64,000 nucleotides of DNA from Anaerolineae bacterium. Its GTDB lineage: Bacteria > Chloroflexota > Anaerolineae > J036 > Brachytrichaceae. The position numbers and the translations under genes were made by a program. The notes beneath the pieces were generated by a model. That model was not told the DNA's origin. It worked only from the letters and a program-made list of their open reading frames with translations, and did not search any database. How positions within the stretch are numbered: position 1 is the first letter of the stretch; every line of letters starts with the position of its first letter. Location: the NCBI GenBank assembly GCA_947476335.1, contig CANJQH010000004.1, positions 1 to 64,000 of the forward strand. Direction: 5' to 3'. This document shows positions 27,245-35,588 of the stretch, piece by piece.

Positions 27245-28333
27245 ATGGCGAAATTCATGCAACCAAATCGGCCGGTCGGCATCGTAGGCTATGGAGCGTA
27301 TGTGCCGCGTTATCGGCTGGTGTCGCAAGAAGTATCCGAATTGTGGACGGATGGCAACGCCGTCTCCCCGGTGCGCGAAAAATCGGTGCCTGGGCTGGAT
27401 GAAGACGTGGCCACAATGAGCATCGAGGCGGCGCGTAATGCAATGCGTCGTGCGGTGCGTTCGTCGGCGCGCGACGAATCGAGCCTCGCCGCCAACCTCG
27501 GCGCCGTATGGGTGGGCAGCGAATCGCATCCCTACGCCGTTAAGCCCACCAGCACCATCGTCGCCGAAGCCATCGGCGCCACGCCTTATACGCAAGCCGC
27601 CGACTGGCAGTTCGCCTGCAAAGCTGGCACTGAAGCGATGCAGGCGGCAATTGGCTTCGTCGGCAGTGGTATGACCGAATATGCGCTTGCCGTCGGCATG
27701 GACGCCGCACAAGGCCGGCCCGGCGACGCGCTCGAATACACCGCTGGCGCTGGTGGTGCTGCTTATCTGCTCGGCCCGGCCGAAGAAGCGCTCGCCGTCA
27801 TCGATGGTTCGATCAGCTTCGTCAGCGATACGCCGGACTTCTGGCGTCGCCAGTACGAGAAATATCCCGAACATGCCGGCCGTTTTACCGGCGAGCCCGC
27901 TTACTTTCACCATATTTCATCGGCCACCGTCGGGCTGCTCGAGGCGATGCAGCTCAAACCGGCCGACTTTGCGTTTGCCGTTTTTCACCAGCCGAATCTG
28001 AAATTCCCGCTCAGCGCCGGCCAGCAGCTCGGCTTCCACAAGGATCAGCTGTGGCCCGGTATTCTGGTGAACGATATCGGCAACACTTACGCCGGCTCGT
28101 CCATGATCGGCCTCACCGCTGTGCTCGATCAGGCGCGCCCCGGTGATCGCATCCTGCTGACCTCGTTCGGCAGCGGCGCCGGTAGCGATTCGTTCTGCCT
28201 CACTGTCACTGAGCGCGTCGTTGAGGCGCGTAAAGATCCGAATGTGATGACTACGGCCGACTATGTGCGTCGCCGCACGCAGATTGACTACGCACAATAC
28301 ACCCGCCTGAAGGGTAATTACCGCTTGAATTAG
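27245..28333 (+). CDS. Hydroxymethylglutaryl-CoA synthase (archaeal type)
   Basis: 362 residues. It condenses acetoacetyl-CoA with acetyl-CoA to HMG-CoA for the mevalonate pathway. VGIVGYGAYVPRYRL opens the thiolase fold; the nucleophilic Cys125 lies in QFACKAGTEAMQ. Later motifs are FHQPNLKFPLSAGQQLGF and GNTYAGSSMIGLTAVLD. This length and these motifs match the short archaeal and Chloroflexota form rather than MvaS of Firmicutes (about 390 residues). It is followed by the acetoacetyl-CoA thiolase and DUF35 genes, as in archaea, where the three proteins form one channelling complex. Confidence 0.92.
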   Translation: MAKFMQPNRPVGIVGYGAYVPRYRLVSQEVSELWTDGNAVSPVREKSVPGLDEDVATMSIEAARNAMRRAVRSSARDESSLAANLGAVWVGSESHPYAVKPTSTIVAEAIGATPYTQAADWQFACKAGTEAMQAAIGFVGSGMTEYALAVGMDAAQGRPGDALEYTAGAGGAAYLLGPAEEALAVIDGSISFVSDTPDFWRRQYEKYPEHAGRFTGEPAYFHHISSATVGLLEAMQLKPADFAFAVFHQPNLKFPLSAGQQLGFHKDQLWPGILVNDIGNTYAGSSMIGLTAVLDQARPGDRILLTSFGSGAGSDSFCLTVTERVVEARKDPNVMTTADYVRRRTQIDYAQYTRLKGNYRLN

Positions 28334-28368
28334 CGCTGAGTGTTGAGTAATTCTCGGAACACGGAACT

Positions 28369-29523
28369 ATGAGAGACGTATCCATCATCGGCCTCGGCCA
28401 GACGGTCGTGGGCGAGCACTGGGACAAAAGCCTGCGCATGCTGGGCTACGAAGCGCTGAACTCGGCGATGGCCAGCGCGCGGATCGAACGCATCGATGCG
28501 CTCTATGTCGGCAATATGCTGTCCGGTGAATTGACCAAGCAGGAACATCTCGGCGCGCTCATCGCCGACTTCTCCGGCCAGCGTGGCATCGAAGCGATGA
28601 AAATCGAAGCGGCGTGCGGCAGCGCCGGCGCCGCCTTCCGCGTCGGTTATGCGATGGTCGCTGGCGGTATGCAGGATGTCGTCGCTGTCATGGGCGTCGA
28701 AAAGATGACCGATCAGGAGAGCAGCCTGACCACGTCGGCGCTCGCCATGGCCGCCGATGCCGAATATGAAGCGCTACAGGGCCTTTCGTTCGTCGGCATT
28801 AATGCGCTGCTGATGCGGCGCTACATGCATGAGCACGGGTATAAAAAAGACGACTTCGCGCAGTTCGCCATCAATGCGCATGCGAACGCGGTGAACAACC
28901 CGAATGCGATGTTCCGCTCGCTGATCACTGCCCGGCAGTTCGCCGACGCGAAGCCGATCGCCGATCCGATCAATCTGCTGGACTCATCGCCGATTGCCGA
29001 TGGCGCAGCATGTGTGATCCTGGCGCCGACGGCCATGGCGCGCGAATTTACAGACAAGCCGGTGCGCGTTCGCGCGAGCGCCGTAGCGACTGACACCGTC
29101 GCCGTGCACGATCGGCGCGACCCGCTTTATCTTGAAGGCGGTGCGATCAGCGCGCAGAAGGCGTACGCACAAGCCGGCATCGGGCCCTGGGATCTCGATT
29201 TGTTCGAAGTGCACGACGCATTCACGATCATGTCGGCGTTGTCGCTGGAAGCGGCCGGATTTGCGCCGCGCGGCAAGGGCGTTCGCCTGGCGCTTGATGG
29301 TGAGATCGGCATCGGTGGCCGGCTGCCGATCACGACGATGGGTGGGCTGAAGGCGCGCGGTCATCCGGTCGGCGCCACCGGCATGTATCAGATTGTCGAA
29401 GTGACGCAGCAGCTGCGCGGCGAGGCCGGCGCCAATCAGGTGCGCGATGCGCGCCTCGGTATGGCACAGAACATCGGTGGCAGCGGTGCAACAGTGGTGA
29501 CGACGATTCTCGAACGCGCGTAG
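28369..29523 (+). CDS. Acetoacetyl-CoA thiolase (archaeal-type thiolase)
   Basis: 384 residues of the thiolase superfamily. Cys83 in IEAACGSAGAAFR is the acyl-accepting cysteine. The second half has DLFEVHDAFTIMSALSLEAA and the active-site His in KARGHPVGATG. It makes acetoacetyl-CoA from two acetyl-CoA. The subtype belongs to archaeal and SCP-x-like thiolases that depend on a separate DUF35 protein. It lies 35 nt after the HMG-CoA synthase gene and 115 nt before the DUF35 gene, in the order seen in archaeal operons. Confidence 0.9.
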   Translation: MRDVSIIGLGQTVVGEHWDKSLRMLGYEALNSAMASARIERIDALYVGNMLSGELTKQEHLGALIADFSGQRGIEAMKIEAACGSAGAAFRVGYAMVAGGMQDVVAVMGVEKMTDQESSLTTSALAMAADAEYEALQGLSFVGINALLMRRYMHEHGYKKDDFAQFAINAHANAVNNPNAMFRSLITARQFADAKPIADPINLLDSSPIADGAACVILAPTAMAREFTDKPVRVRASAVATDTVAVHDRRDPLYLEGGAISAQKAYAQAGIGPWDLDLFEVHDAFTIMSALSLEAAGFAPRGKGVRLALDGEIGIGGRLPITTMGGLKARGHPVGATGMYQIVEVTQQLRGEAGANQVRDARLGMAQNIGGSGATVVTTILERA

Positions 29524-29527
29524 GACG

Positions 29528-29564
29528 CGCCGTTTTGCATCGCCGTTTGCATCGCCGTTTGCAT
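29528..29564. repeat. 12-bp tandem repeat between thiolase and DUF35 genes
   Basis: CGCCGTTTGCAT occurs three times (the first with an extra T), directly after the thiolase stop. It separates otherwise functionally linked genes. Confidence 0.9.
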
Positions 29565-29638
29565 CGACGAAAAACAAAATTCACAGCTGGAGCGCGCATA
29601 TATGCGGCGTTTCGGCCGAATAATACAGAGGAAAACAA

Positions 29639-30115
29639 ATGGAAGTCGCACGATATTGGCGCACGACGCAGCAGCGTTATCGCATGGAAGGCGAGATTTG
29701 TCCGACTTGCAGCGGTAAGATATTTCCGCCGCGTGACGTGTGTCCGCATTGTCAGCATGAAGCGAAGACGCCGTTCACATTCAGCGGCCGCGGTGAAATC
29801 TTTTCGTACAGCACGATTCACAATGCGCCGCAAGGATTTGAGAAATTCGCGCCATACACCGTCGCGCTTGTGCGCCTGACCGAAGGGCCGCTCGTCACCG
29901 CACAGCTCACTGACGTCGATGAGCATGACGTTTATATCGGCATGCCGGTCGAAATGGTTACGCGCGTGCTGCGTGAGGACGGCGAGCGTGGCCTGCTGGT
30001 CTATGGCTTCAAATTTAGGCCGGCGTTCGGCGTGTCTGGCTCGTCGTCGCAGGCGGTGGCTGTCGATGTGCGCGCGCCGGAGCATGCGCAGCACGAAGTC
30101 ATGATCGCACGCTAA
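29639..30115 (+). CDS. DUF35 / Zn-ribbon OB-fold protein of the thiolase-HMGCS complex
   Basis: 158 residues. A rubredoxin-like zinc ribbon at the N-terminus (Cys21, Cys24, Cys35, Cys38 in ICPTC...VCPHC) is followed by a DUF35 OB-fold with FSYSTIHNAP and VTAQLTDVDEHDVYIGMPVE. In archaea this protein bridges thiolase and HMG-CoA synthase and provides a shared CoA site, so the same job is inferred here. The ATG at 29639 follows GAGGAAAAC. The stop TAA is formed at the insertion site of MITE B1; the original C-terminus may have been longer. Confidence 0.9.
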   Translation: MEVARYWRTTQQRYRMEGEICPTCSGKIFPPRDVCPHCQHEAKTPFTFSGRGEIFSYSTIHNAPQGFEKFAPYTVALVRLTEGPLVTAQLTDVDEHDVYIGMPVEMVTRVLREDGERGLLVYGFKFRPAFGVSGSSSQAVAVDVRAPEHAQHEVMIAR

Positions 30116-30207
30116 GTGAGTCGCCAAAAGTTCTGGCGGCAGATTCGCCTCCCCCGCAAAGCGGGGGAGGCGAATCTGCCGGACAAAACTTATGGACAGG
30201 AACTTAG
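30112..30207 (+). repeat. MITE family B, copy B1
   Basis: A 96-bp CTAAGTGAGTCGCC...GGAACTTAG unit with a perfect inner stem GGCAGATTCGCCTCCCCCGC and its complement. TA dinucleotides border both ends. It provides the stop of the DUF35 gene. Confidence 0.93.
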
Positions 30208-30232
30208 TGTTTACCTTCGAAACGACGGAAAC

Positions 30233-30260
30233 AAACCCGGCTTCTTAGGAGCCGGGTTTG
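30233..30260. repeat. Family C palindrome (G/C subtype)
   Basis: AAACCCGGCTTCTTAGGAGCCGGGTTTG, with stem arms of 12-13 bp. It lies between MITE B1 and the convergent end of the GH13 gene. Confidence 0.85.
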
Positions 30261-30284
30261 CTCAACGCGGCCTGTCAGCTTCTG

Positions 30285-32591
30285 TCAGCGCCGCAGCACC
30301 ACCGCCGACTTCGCTCCCAGCCGCACGTTCATCAAGCGATCCGCGGCGGCAATTTCTGGAGATGTTCCTCCCACGGCCACTTCGACGTCGGTCGACGCCC
30401 TCGGCAGATCGGACTTCACTTCGATCGATTTGGGCTGGTCTCCCAGGTTGACCAGCGTGATGATCTCTCGTCGGCCGTCGCTTCGGACGACCGCAAATAC
30501 ATCGGCGGGAATGCCGTCATCGTTTAGCCAGGTGACCTTGAGATTCGCCCAGTCGGTGCTGCGCTTCAACGCGTTGAAGCCGGCGAGCGTCTCTTCGATG
30601 CCCACTTCGCCTCCGCTGAACATCATGTACGGTCCCGGCAGCGACATGAAGATCACGCATAGCAGCCTGACCTCGTCGAGTGAGAATTGTTCGCGCCGCC
30701 ATTTGCTGCCCCAGCTCGGCCACCAGAAGGTGTCGTGCGAATCGATGTGGTGCGCCGTCATCGATCCGCGCGGCAGAAAGGCGTCGCGATCCTGAATCCA
30801 GCGCGCCAGCCCGCGGGCGTCGCGCACCCCCCACGCTTTGGCGTTGTCCGACCGAAGCAGCGCTGTGATCAGCCACTGTTCGTCGTAGTTGTAATTCAGG
30901 TCCATCGAGCGGCGCAGCAGGATGCCCGACGGCTCGGTGTACAGCAGCGCATCCGGATGCAGCGCCTTGAGTGCAGGGCGCAGGCGTTCGAACAGCGGTA
31001 CGCACGCCAGCATCGACAGGCTGGCGCGGTGGCGGGCCCATTCGGCCCAGTTGGGGAAATCGTTGTACGTCGGCGCGTCGAAGCGAAAACCGTCGATCTT
31101 CAGCTCTGAAAGCAAAAACTGCATGGCTGCGGTGAAGTAGGCCTGCCACTCCGGATTTCGTGCATCGAAGGCTTTGGTGTAGATCCCGGCGACGTTGCCG
31201 TTTGAATCTCTGAAGAACCATTCAGGATGTTCCGCGATCAGGGGCGACACCGGCGGGCTGCCGGCTTTCCAGAATGGCTCGAAATCGATGATGTGTCGTG
31301 ACCAGGCGATCTGATAGTTGCTCCACTCGCCGACCGCGCTGGCGAAGCTGTCGGAGGTGGCGCTTCCCACGAGATGGGCATACGGTCCTGTGCGCACGCC
31401 ATCGGCGGCGATGGTGATGGATTCCTGGTCGAGCACGCCGTGCAACAGCACATCGAGGATGATGTGCATGCCCCGGCGGTGGCATTCCATCACCAGCAAT
31501 TTCATCTGTTCCACGTCGCCGAACGAGGTGGCGATGTCCCAGTAGTCGTGCACGTTGTAGCTGGGATAGGGCTGGCGCGGCATCAGCTGAATGACGTTGA
31601 AGCCCAGTGCGGTGATTCGGTCCAGATCGGCCGTCAGGTCGGACACCTCGGGATATGGCTGGTAACGGTGCCCCGGATAGAACACCGAAAAGCCGATCTG
31701 GGCTTCATAGATGCTGGCCGCGCCGATCCATGCGGGCGGGTTCATCGGGGTGGTGTGGCCGGTGAATCGCAGCCAGCTTTGAAAGACCTCGGCAAAAGCT
31801 GGAAAGTCCGGCATGTGCAGATCGAGATCGAACAGGTCAATGCTGGCACGACCCATGCGGCCGACGTCGGCGGCGAAATTGGTCGACACCTCCAGCGAAA
31901 GTCGATTCGCTTCCCCCCCTCGGATTCGAATATCGCTCGCCTCCAGCTCCTGGCGCAGCCAGAGGGCGGCACAGCGCTGTTCGCTGCCGAGGTGGACGAC
32001 GGCGCTCGACCCGCGCAGCCCGCCGATGGGCGAAATGCCGCTCCATTCCGAAATCTGGTCGAGGGCGATGTCGCGGCCGAGGCCGTTGCCCGGTGCGTTG
32101 ACGCGCCAATTTCCGGTGGGCAGCGCCAAGTCGGCGGTCATGGTCAGGTTTCGCACAAGGAGCGTCGATGCGGCGTCACCGTGCAGAATGAGGCGCAGGG
32201 TGAGGGCGGGCCCATGTCGTCTGAACAGGTACTCGAGCGTTGCAGAGATTGCCCCGATTTTCACTGCCAGGCGGCATGCATCTCCTTCATGACTGGAAGC
32301 CCATTCCAGGTGTCCCTGATAGGTAATGCCGGCGAGGGTCTCGGCATCTGCAATGTCGATGCCGCCGGTAGGGGAGCGCACCTCGCGGCCGTTCACGCTG
32401 AGTGTGAATTCGAACGCCGGAAGTTCGATGCGAAACGGATCGTTGCTGGGCAGCACGATCGCCTGTGGCAGACCGCTGCGGTCATCGATTTCGACGTGGT
32501 GCAGGTATTCCGGATGGCGAATGATCATGATTTTTGGCGCACGTTTATGAATCCAACCAACGATGATTCGAGTCGTATCGTGCGATTGCAT
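30285..32591 (-). CDS. Glycoside hydrolase family 13 (alpha-amylase-like) enzyme
   Basis: 768 residues. The N-terminal 290 residues form beta-sandwich-like domains. The (beta/alpha)8 barrel follows from about 305. Catalytic motifs are KIDGFRFDAPTYN-like (IDGFRFDAP; nucleophile Asp), LLYTEPSG (acid/base Glu) and HHIDSHDTFWW (transition-state His-Asp). A small beta domain closes the protein (EIITLVNLGDQPKSIEV). It should act on alpha-glucans or alpha-glucosides; no signal peptide is visible, so intracellular action is likely. The long N-terminal part is atypical. M22 (32528) is an alternative start. Its neighbours are sugar genes on the other strand. Confidence 0.85.
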   Translation of the reverse strand: MQSHDTTRIIVGWIHKRAPKIMIIRHPEYLHHVEIDDRSGLPQAIVLPSNDPFRIELPAFEFTLSVNGREVRSPTGGIDIADAETLAGITYQGHLEWASSHEGDACRLAVKIGAISATLEYLFRRHGPALTLRLILHGDAASTLLVRNLTMTADLALPTGNWRVNAPGNGLGRDIALDQISEWSGISPIGGLRGSSAVVHLGSEQRCAALWLRQELEASDIRIRGGEANRLSLEVSTNFAADVGRMGRASIDLFDLDLHMPDFPAFAEVFQSWLRFTGHTTPMNPPAWIGAASIYEAQIGFSVFYPGHRYQPYPEVSDLTADLDRITALGFNVIQLMPRQPYPSYNVHDYWDIATSFGDVEQMKLLVMECHRRGMHIILDVLLHGVLDQESITIAADGVRTGPYAHLVGSATSDSFASAVGEWSNYQIAWSRHIIDFEPFWKAGSPPVSPLIAEHPEWFFRDSNGNVAGIYTKAFDARNPEWQAYFTAAMQFLLSELKIDGFRFDAPTYNDFPNWAEWARHRASLSMLACVPLFERLRPALKALHPDALLYTEPSGILLRRSMDLNYNYDEQWLITALLRSDNAKAWGVRDARGLARWIQDRDAFLPRGSMTAHHIDSHDTFWWPSWGSKWRREQFSLDEVRLLCVIFMSLPGPYMMFSGGEVGIEETLAGFNALKRSTDWANLKVTWLNDDGIPADVFAVVRSDGRREIITLVNLGDQPKSIEVKSDLPRASTDVEVAVGGTSPEIAAADRLMNVRLGAKSAVVLRR

Positions 32592-32719
32592 GATGTGGAA
32601 TCGATATGGAATATTGTGGGCGCGTGTTCCAGGAAGTCAAGAAGGGGGAAGTTTTTCAGGCTGGGGCTGACTATGAATACGCAGGGCGACGCTTGCCTCG
32701 CCCCATCTTCTGCACATAC

Positions 32720-32808
32720 GGGTGCATCCGCGGTTGGGGCATTGGACCGCAGGCCGCAGCGAATTGTGACGCCGTACAAAAATTTTTACCCCAACGGCGG
32801 ATGCACCC
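32720..32808. repeat. MITE-like element family E, short copy E2
   Basis: An 89-bp element with inverted ends GGGTGCATCCGCGGTTGGGG and CCCCAACGGCGGATGCACCC (one mismatch). These match the ends of E1 at 13675. No target duplication is obvious. Confidence 0.7.
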
Positions 32809-32843
32809 ATTGACGGTGCGTCCGCCGCGCAATCTCTTTTTCT

Positions 32844-33115
32844 ATGAGCGGCAATCATTTGTACAGCCGTCAGGTTTTCGGTGTGCGCCTCTCCAACGAA
32901 GTTCCTCTGTACTGGTTTGGTGCCGAACGCGCATTAGTTCGCTGGCCGCGTATCTCATGTCCACCGGCGTGGAGCTATTGTCCGACGATATGCTGGCATG
33001 CTGCGTCGTTGATCAGCGCACTGACGGAACTTGCGAACTGTATGCCGGTGCGTCAGATCGTGTATCGCAGGATATTGGGCGTGTCGAGATGGCGAGGAGC
33101 TTGAACCTTGGGTGA
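32844..33115 (+). pseudogene. Decayed HPr-kinase-like (HprK family) gene
   Basis: One frame begins MSGNHLYSRQVFGVRLSNE, resembling the N-terminus of HprK-like kinases (YxxFGLxIxSExPLPEL). In another frame about 70 nt later, SSLAAYLMSTGVELLSDDML resembles the segment after the P-loop (GKSSLAAxLxxxGxxLLSDD). The P-loop itself is missing and the end (MARSLNLG) is abrupt. This looks like a deleted and frameshifted remnant. The interpretation is from pattern memory only. Confidence 0.4.
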
Positions 33116-33138
33116 CGTGATCGGTGAGCCATGCTCAC

Positions 33139-33165
33139 GAACCCGTCTTCTTAGAAGACGGGTTC
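33139..33165. repeat. Family C palindrome (T/A subtype)
   Basis: GAACCCGTCTTCTTAGAAGACGGGTTC, a perfect inverted repeat identical in its 25-nt core to the copy upstream of the RAYT gene (9411). Confidence 0.9.
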
Positions 33166-33264
33166 GCGCAGTCATTTTTGTCAGCGTTGGTCAGGTTTTC
33201 GTTTTCGTCCATACTTGTTCTATCCGCGTCACCGCGTCACAAGCGCCGCGGTTCATGGAGCAAA

Positions 33265-34476
33265 ATGAAAACCTACGCCATCGCCGGTGCCAGCTCACGC
33301 GCACTGGGCATGTTTGCCAAACCGATCTACGAACGATTCAAACACAGCGCGCACCTCGTTGGTGTGTTTGATGTGAACCGCACGCGTGCGCAGTTGCTCA
33401 GCGACGAATGCGGCGGGCCACAGGTATACGCCGACTTCGATGCGATGCTGCGCGAGCAAAAGCCCGATTGTGTGATCGTCACCACGGTCGACCGTTTTCA
33501 CCATGAATACATCATCCGTGCGCTGAACGCCGGGTGCGACGCGATCACCGAAAAGCCGATGACCATTGGTGCTGAGCAGTGCCGCGCAATTCTCGCCGCT
33601 GAGAAGCGCAGCGGGCACACGGTCACGGTGACCTTCAACTATCGCTTCGCTCCATACACTACGCGCGTGAAGGAGCTGCTGCGCGAAGGTGCGATCGGTA
33701 CGCCACTCAGCGTCGACTTCGAATGGATTCTCGACACGCGCCACGGTGCGGATTATTTTCGGCGCTGGCATCGACGCATGGAAAACTCCGGTGGTCTGCT
33801 GGTGCACAAATCGACGCATCACTTCGACATGATCAACTGGTGGCTTGAGGACGAGCCGCAGACGGTCTTCGGCCTCGGCGAGAGGCGCTTCTATGGGCCA
33901 ACGCGTGAGCAGCGCGGCGAGCGCTGCTCGACTTGTGCGCATACGCGCACGTGTGAGTTCTATGTCGATCTTGCGCGCGACGAGAATCTGAAGCGCTTAT
34001 ATTTTGATGCTGAGCACGAAGACGGCTACTTTCGCGACGGCTGTGTGTTCTCTGATGAGATCGACATCTATGACACGATGAGTGTGAATGCGCGTTACAA
34101 ACGCGGCACGCTGCTGAGTTATTCGCTGCAGGCGCACAGCCCGTGGGAAGGCTGGCGTGCAGCGATCAATGGCACAGGTGGCCGCATGGAGCTGCTGCTG
34201 ATCGAAAGCGGCCTTGGCTCGGATCCGCGCAGCCATCCGATTGCGATCTTCAACCGCAAGGGTGAACGCGCGACAATCGACGTGCCCGTCGCTGCGGGCG
34301 GGCATGGCGGGGGAGATGCGCGGCTGCTGGCGCGGTTGTTCGGTGGTGAGAACGAGCCTGATCCACTCGGCTATATGGCCGGCTCGTGGCAAGGCGCAAT
34401 GTCGATCATGATCGGCATCGCTGCCAATCATTCGATCGCAGAAGGGCGATCGGTTCGCATTGAGGATTTGCTATGA
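33265..34476 (+). CDS. Gfo/Idh/MocA family oxidoreductase
   Basis: 403 residues. The Rossmann N-terminus (KTYAIAGASSRALGMFAKPI) has a nucleotide-binding glycine region. EKPMTIGAEQCRAIL is the family EKP motif (substrate and cofactor Lys), and NYRFAPYTTRVKELL follows. The C-terminal half is the GFO/IDH/MocA beta-sheet domain, with a cysteine-rich insertion (RCSTCAHTRTCEFY) that could bind a metal. Family enzymes oxidise or reduce sugars, inositols or their derivatives with NAD(P). ATG 33265 is chosen because the upstream frame crosses the C palindrome. Its stop overlaps the next start by 4 nt (ATGA). Confidence 0.87.
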   Translation: MKTYAIAGASSRALGMFAKPIYERFKHSAHLVGVFDVNRTRAQLLSDECGGPQVYADFDAMLREQKPDCVIVTTVDRFHHEYIIRALNAGCDAITEKPMTIGAEQCRAILAAEKRSGHTVTVTFNYRFAPYTTRVKELLREGAIGTPLSVDFEWILDTRHGADYFRRWHRRMENSGGLLVHKSTHHFDMINWWLEDEPQTVFGLGERRFYGPTREQRGERCSTCAHTRTCEFYVDLARDENLKRLYFDAEHEDGYFRDGCVFSDEIDIYDTMSVNARYKRGTLLSYSLQAHSPWEGWRAAINGTGGRMELLLIESGLGSDPRSHPIAIFNRKGERATIDVPVAAGGHGGGDARLLARLFGGENEPDPLGYMAGSWQGAMSIMIGIAANHSIAEGRSVRIEDLL

Positions 34477-35588
34477 CCAACTATCGACATCTCGGCGTAT
34501 TCAGCGATCTTGTAGACGCGGCGAAGCGACAGCAGCCGTTGTATCCGTTGGCCCGCCCCGGCGAGGCCACGCAGGCGAAAGTGCGCGCCCGGCTCGGCTT
34601 TTGCTCCGGCCCGGAGACTCCGTTGAATGTGCAGACGCATGCGCACTGGGAACGTGACGGCGTCGCCGGCGAACTGGTGTCGTGGTCGGTCGGTTACGGC
34701 CCGCGCACTGAAGCGTACGTGCTGAAGCCTGCGGGCAAGCATGGGCCGCTGCCCGGCGTGCTGGCGCTGCACGATCATGGCGGCTTTAAGTTTTATGGGA
34801 AGGAAAAAATCGCTGACGGGCCGGACGGAATTGCAGCACCACTGCTGCAGGATTTCCGTGATGGCTGTTACGGTGGTCGCGCGTATGCGAATGAACTTGC
34901 GCGTGCGGGCTTCGTCGTCGTTGCGCACGACACGTTCCTGTGGGGCAGCCGCAAATTTCCGCTCGAGGATATGCCGGCGGATTTGAGTGCGCGCGCTGGT
35001 GCGAGTGGTGAGCTGGCGGCGCAGATTCAGTCGTACAACAATGTTGCCGGCGCGCATGAGCATCTTGTGGCGAAGTATTGCAACCTGCTCGGCACTGGCA
35101 TGCCTGGTGTGGTCTGCTATGAAGATCGCGTGGCGTTGAACTATCTGTGTTCACGCGCCGAAGTTGTGCCGGGGCGTGTGGCGTGTCTTGGTTTGTCCGG
35201 TGGAGGCAATCGCAGTGCGATGCTTGCTGCGTCGCATGGCGGGTTGAAGGCGGCGGCGATCGTCGGCTTGATGACTACGTATGAGGGATTGCTGGATCAC
35301 AACGCGTACTCACATACGTGGATGTTGTATCCGTACGGCCTTGCGCTCGATATGGACTGGGCCGATCTCGCTGCGTGCCGTGCGCCACTGCCGCTGCTGG
35401 TGCAGTTCGATGAAGAAGATGACCTGTTCACACCTGACGGCATGCGCGCTGCACATGCACGCCTCGCTGATCATTACGCGCATGTCGGCGCGCCCGGAGC
35501 GTACACCGCGCAGTGGTACCCAGGGCCGCATAAATTCGATCTGCCGATGCAGCATGCTGCGTTTGACTGGCTCAAGGCTGTGCTTTAG
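34473..35588 (+). CDS. Alpha/beta hydrolase (abhydrolase_7 / acetyl xylan esterase-like)
   Basis: 371 residues. Oxyanion and strand motif VLALHDHGGFKFYGKEK, nucleophile elbow CLGLSGGGNRSAM (Ser in GLSGG), a probable acid near QFDEEDDLFT and catalytic His in GPHKFDLP. The layout resembles the PF12715-type hydrolases often paired with carbohydrate enzymes; substrate unknown. No signal peptide. It is translationally coupled to the Gfo/Idh/MocA gene, so both probably act on the same sugar derivative (inference). Its 3' end overlaps the convergent GT-C gene by a few bases. Confidence 0.8.
   Translation: MTNYRHLGVFSDLVDAAKRQQPLYPLARPGEATQAKVRARLGFCSGPETPLNVQTHAHWERDGVAGELVSWSVGYGPRTEAYVLKPAGKHGPLPGVLALHDHGGFKFYGKEKIADGPDGIAAPLLQDFRDGCYGGRAYANELARAGFVVVAHDTFLWGSRKFPLEDMPADLSARAGASGELAAQIQSYNNVAGAHEHLVAKYCNLLGTGMPGVVCYEDRVALNYLCSRAEVVPGRVACLGLSGGGNRSAMLAASHGGLKAAAIVGLMTTYEGLLDHNAYSHTWMLYPYGLALDMDWADLAACRAPLPLLVQFDEEDDLFTPDGMRAAHARLADHYAHVGAPGAYTAQWYPGPHKFDLPMQHAAFDWLKAVL

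Noticed and set aside
31374-32813. A 479-residue plus-strand protein opposite the GH13 gene
   Set aside because: The opposite strand encodes a GH13 enzyme with all catalytic motifs; this frame shows no motif and ends inside element E2.
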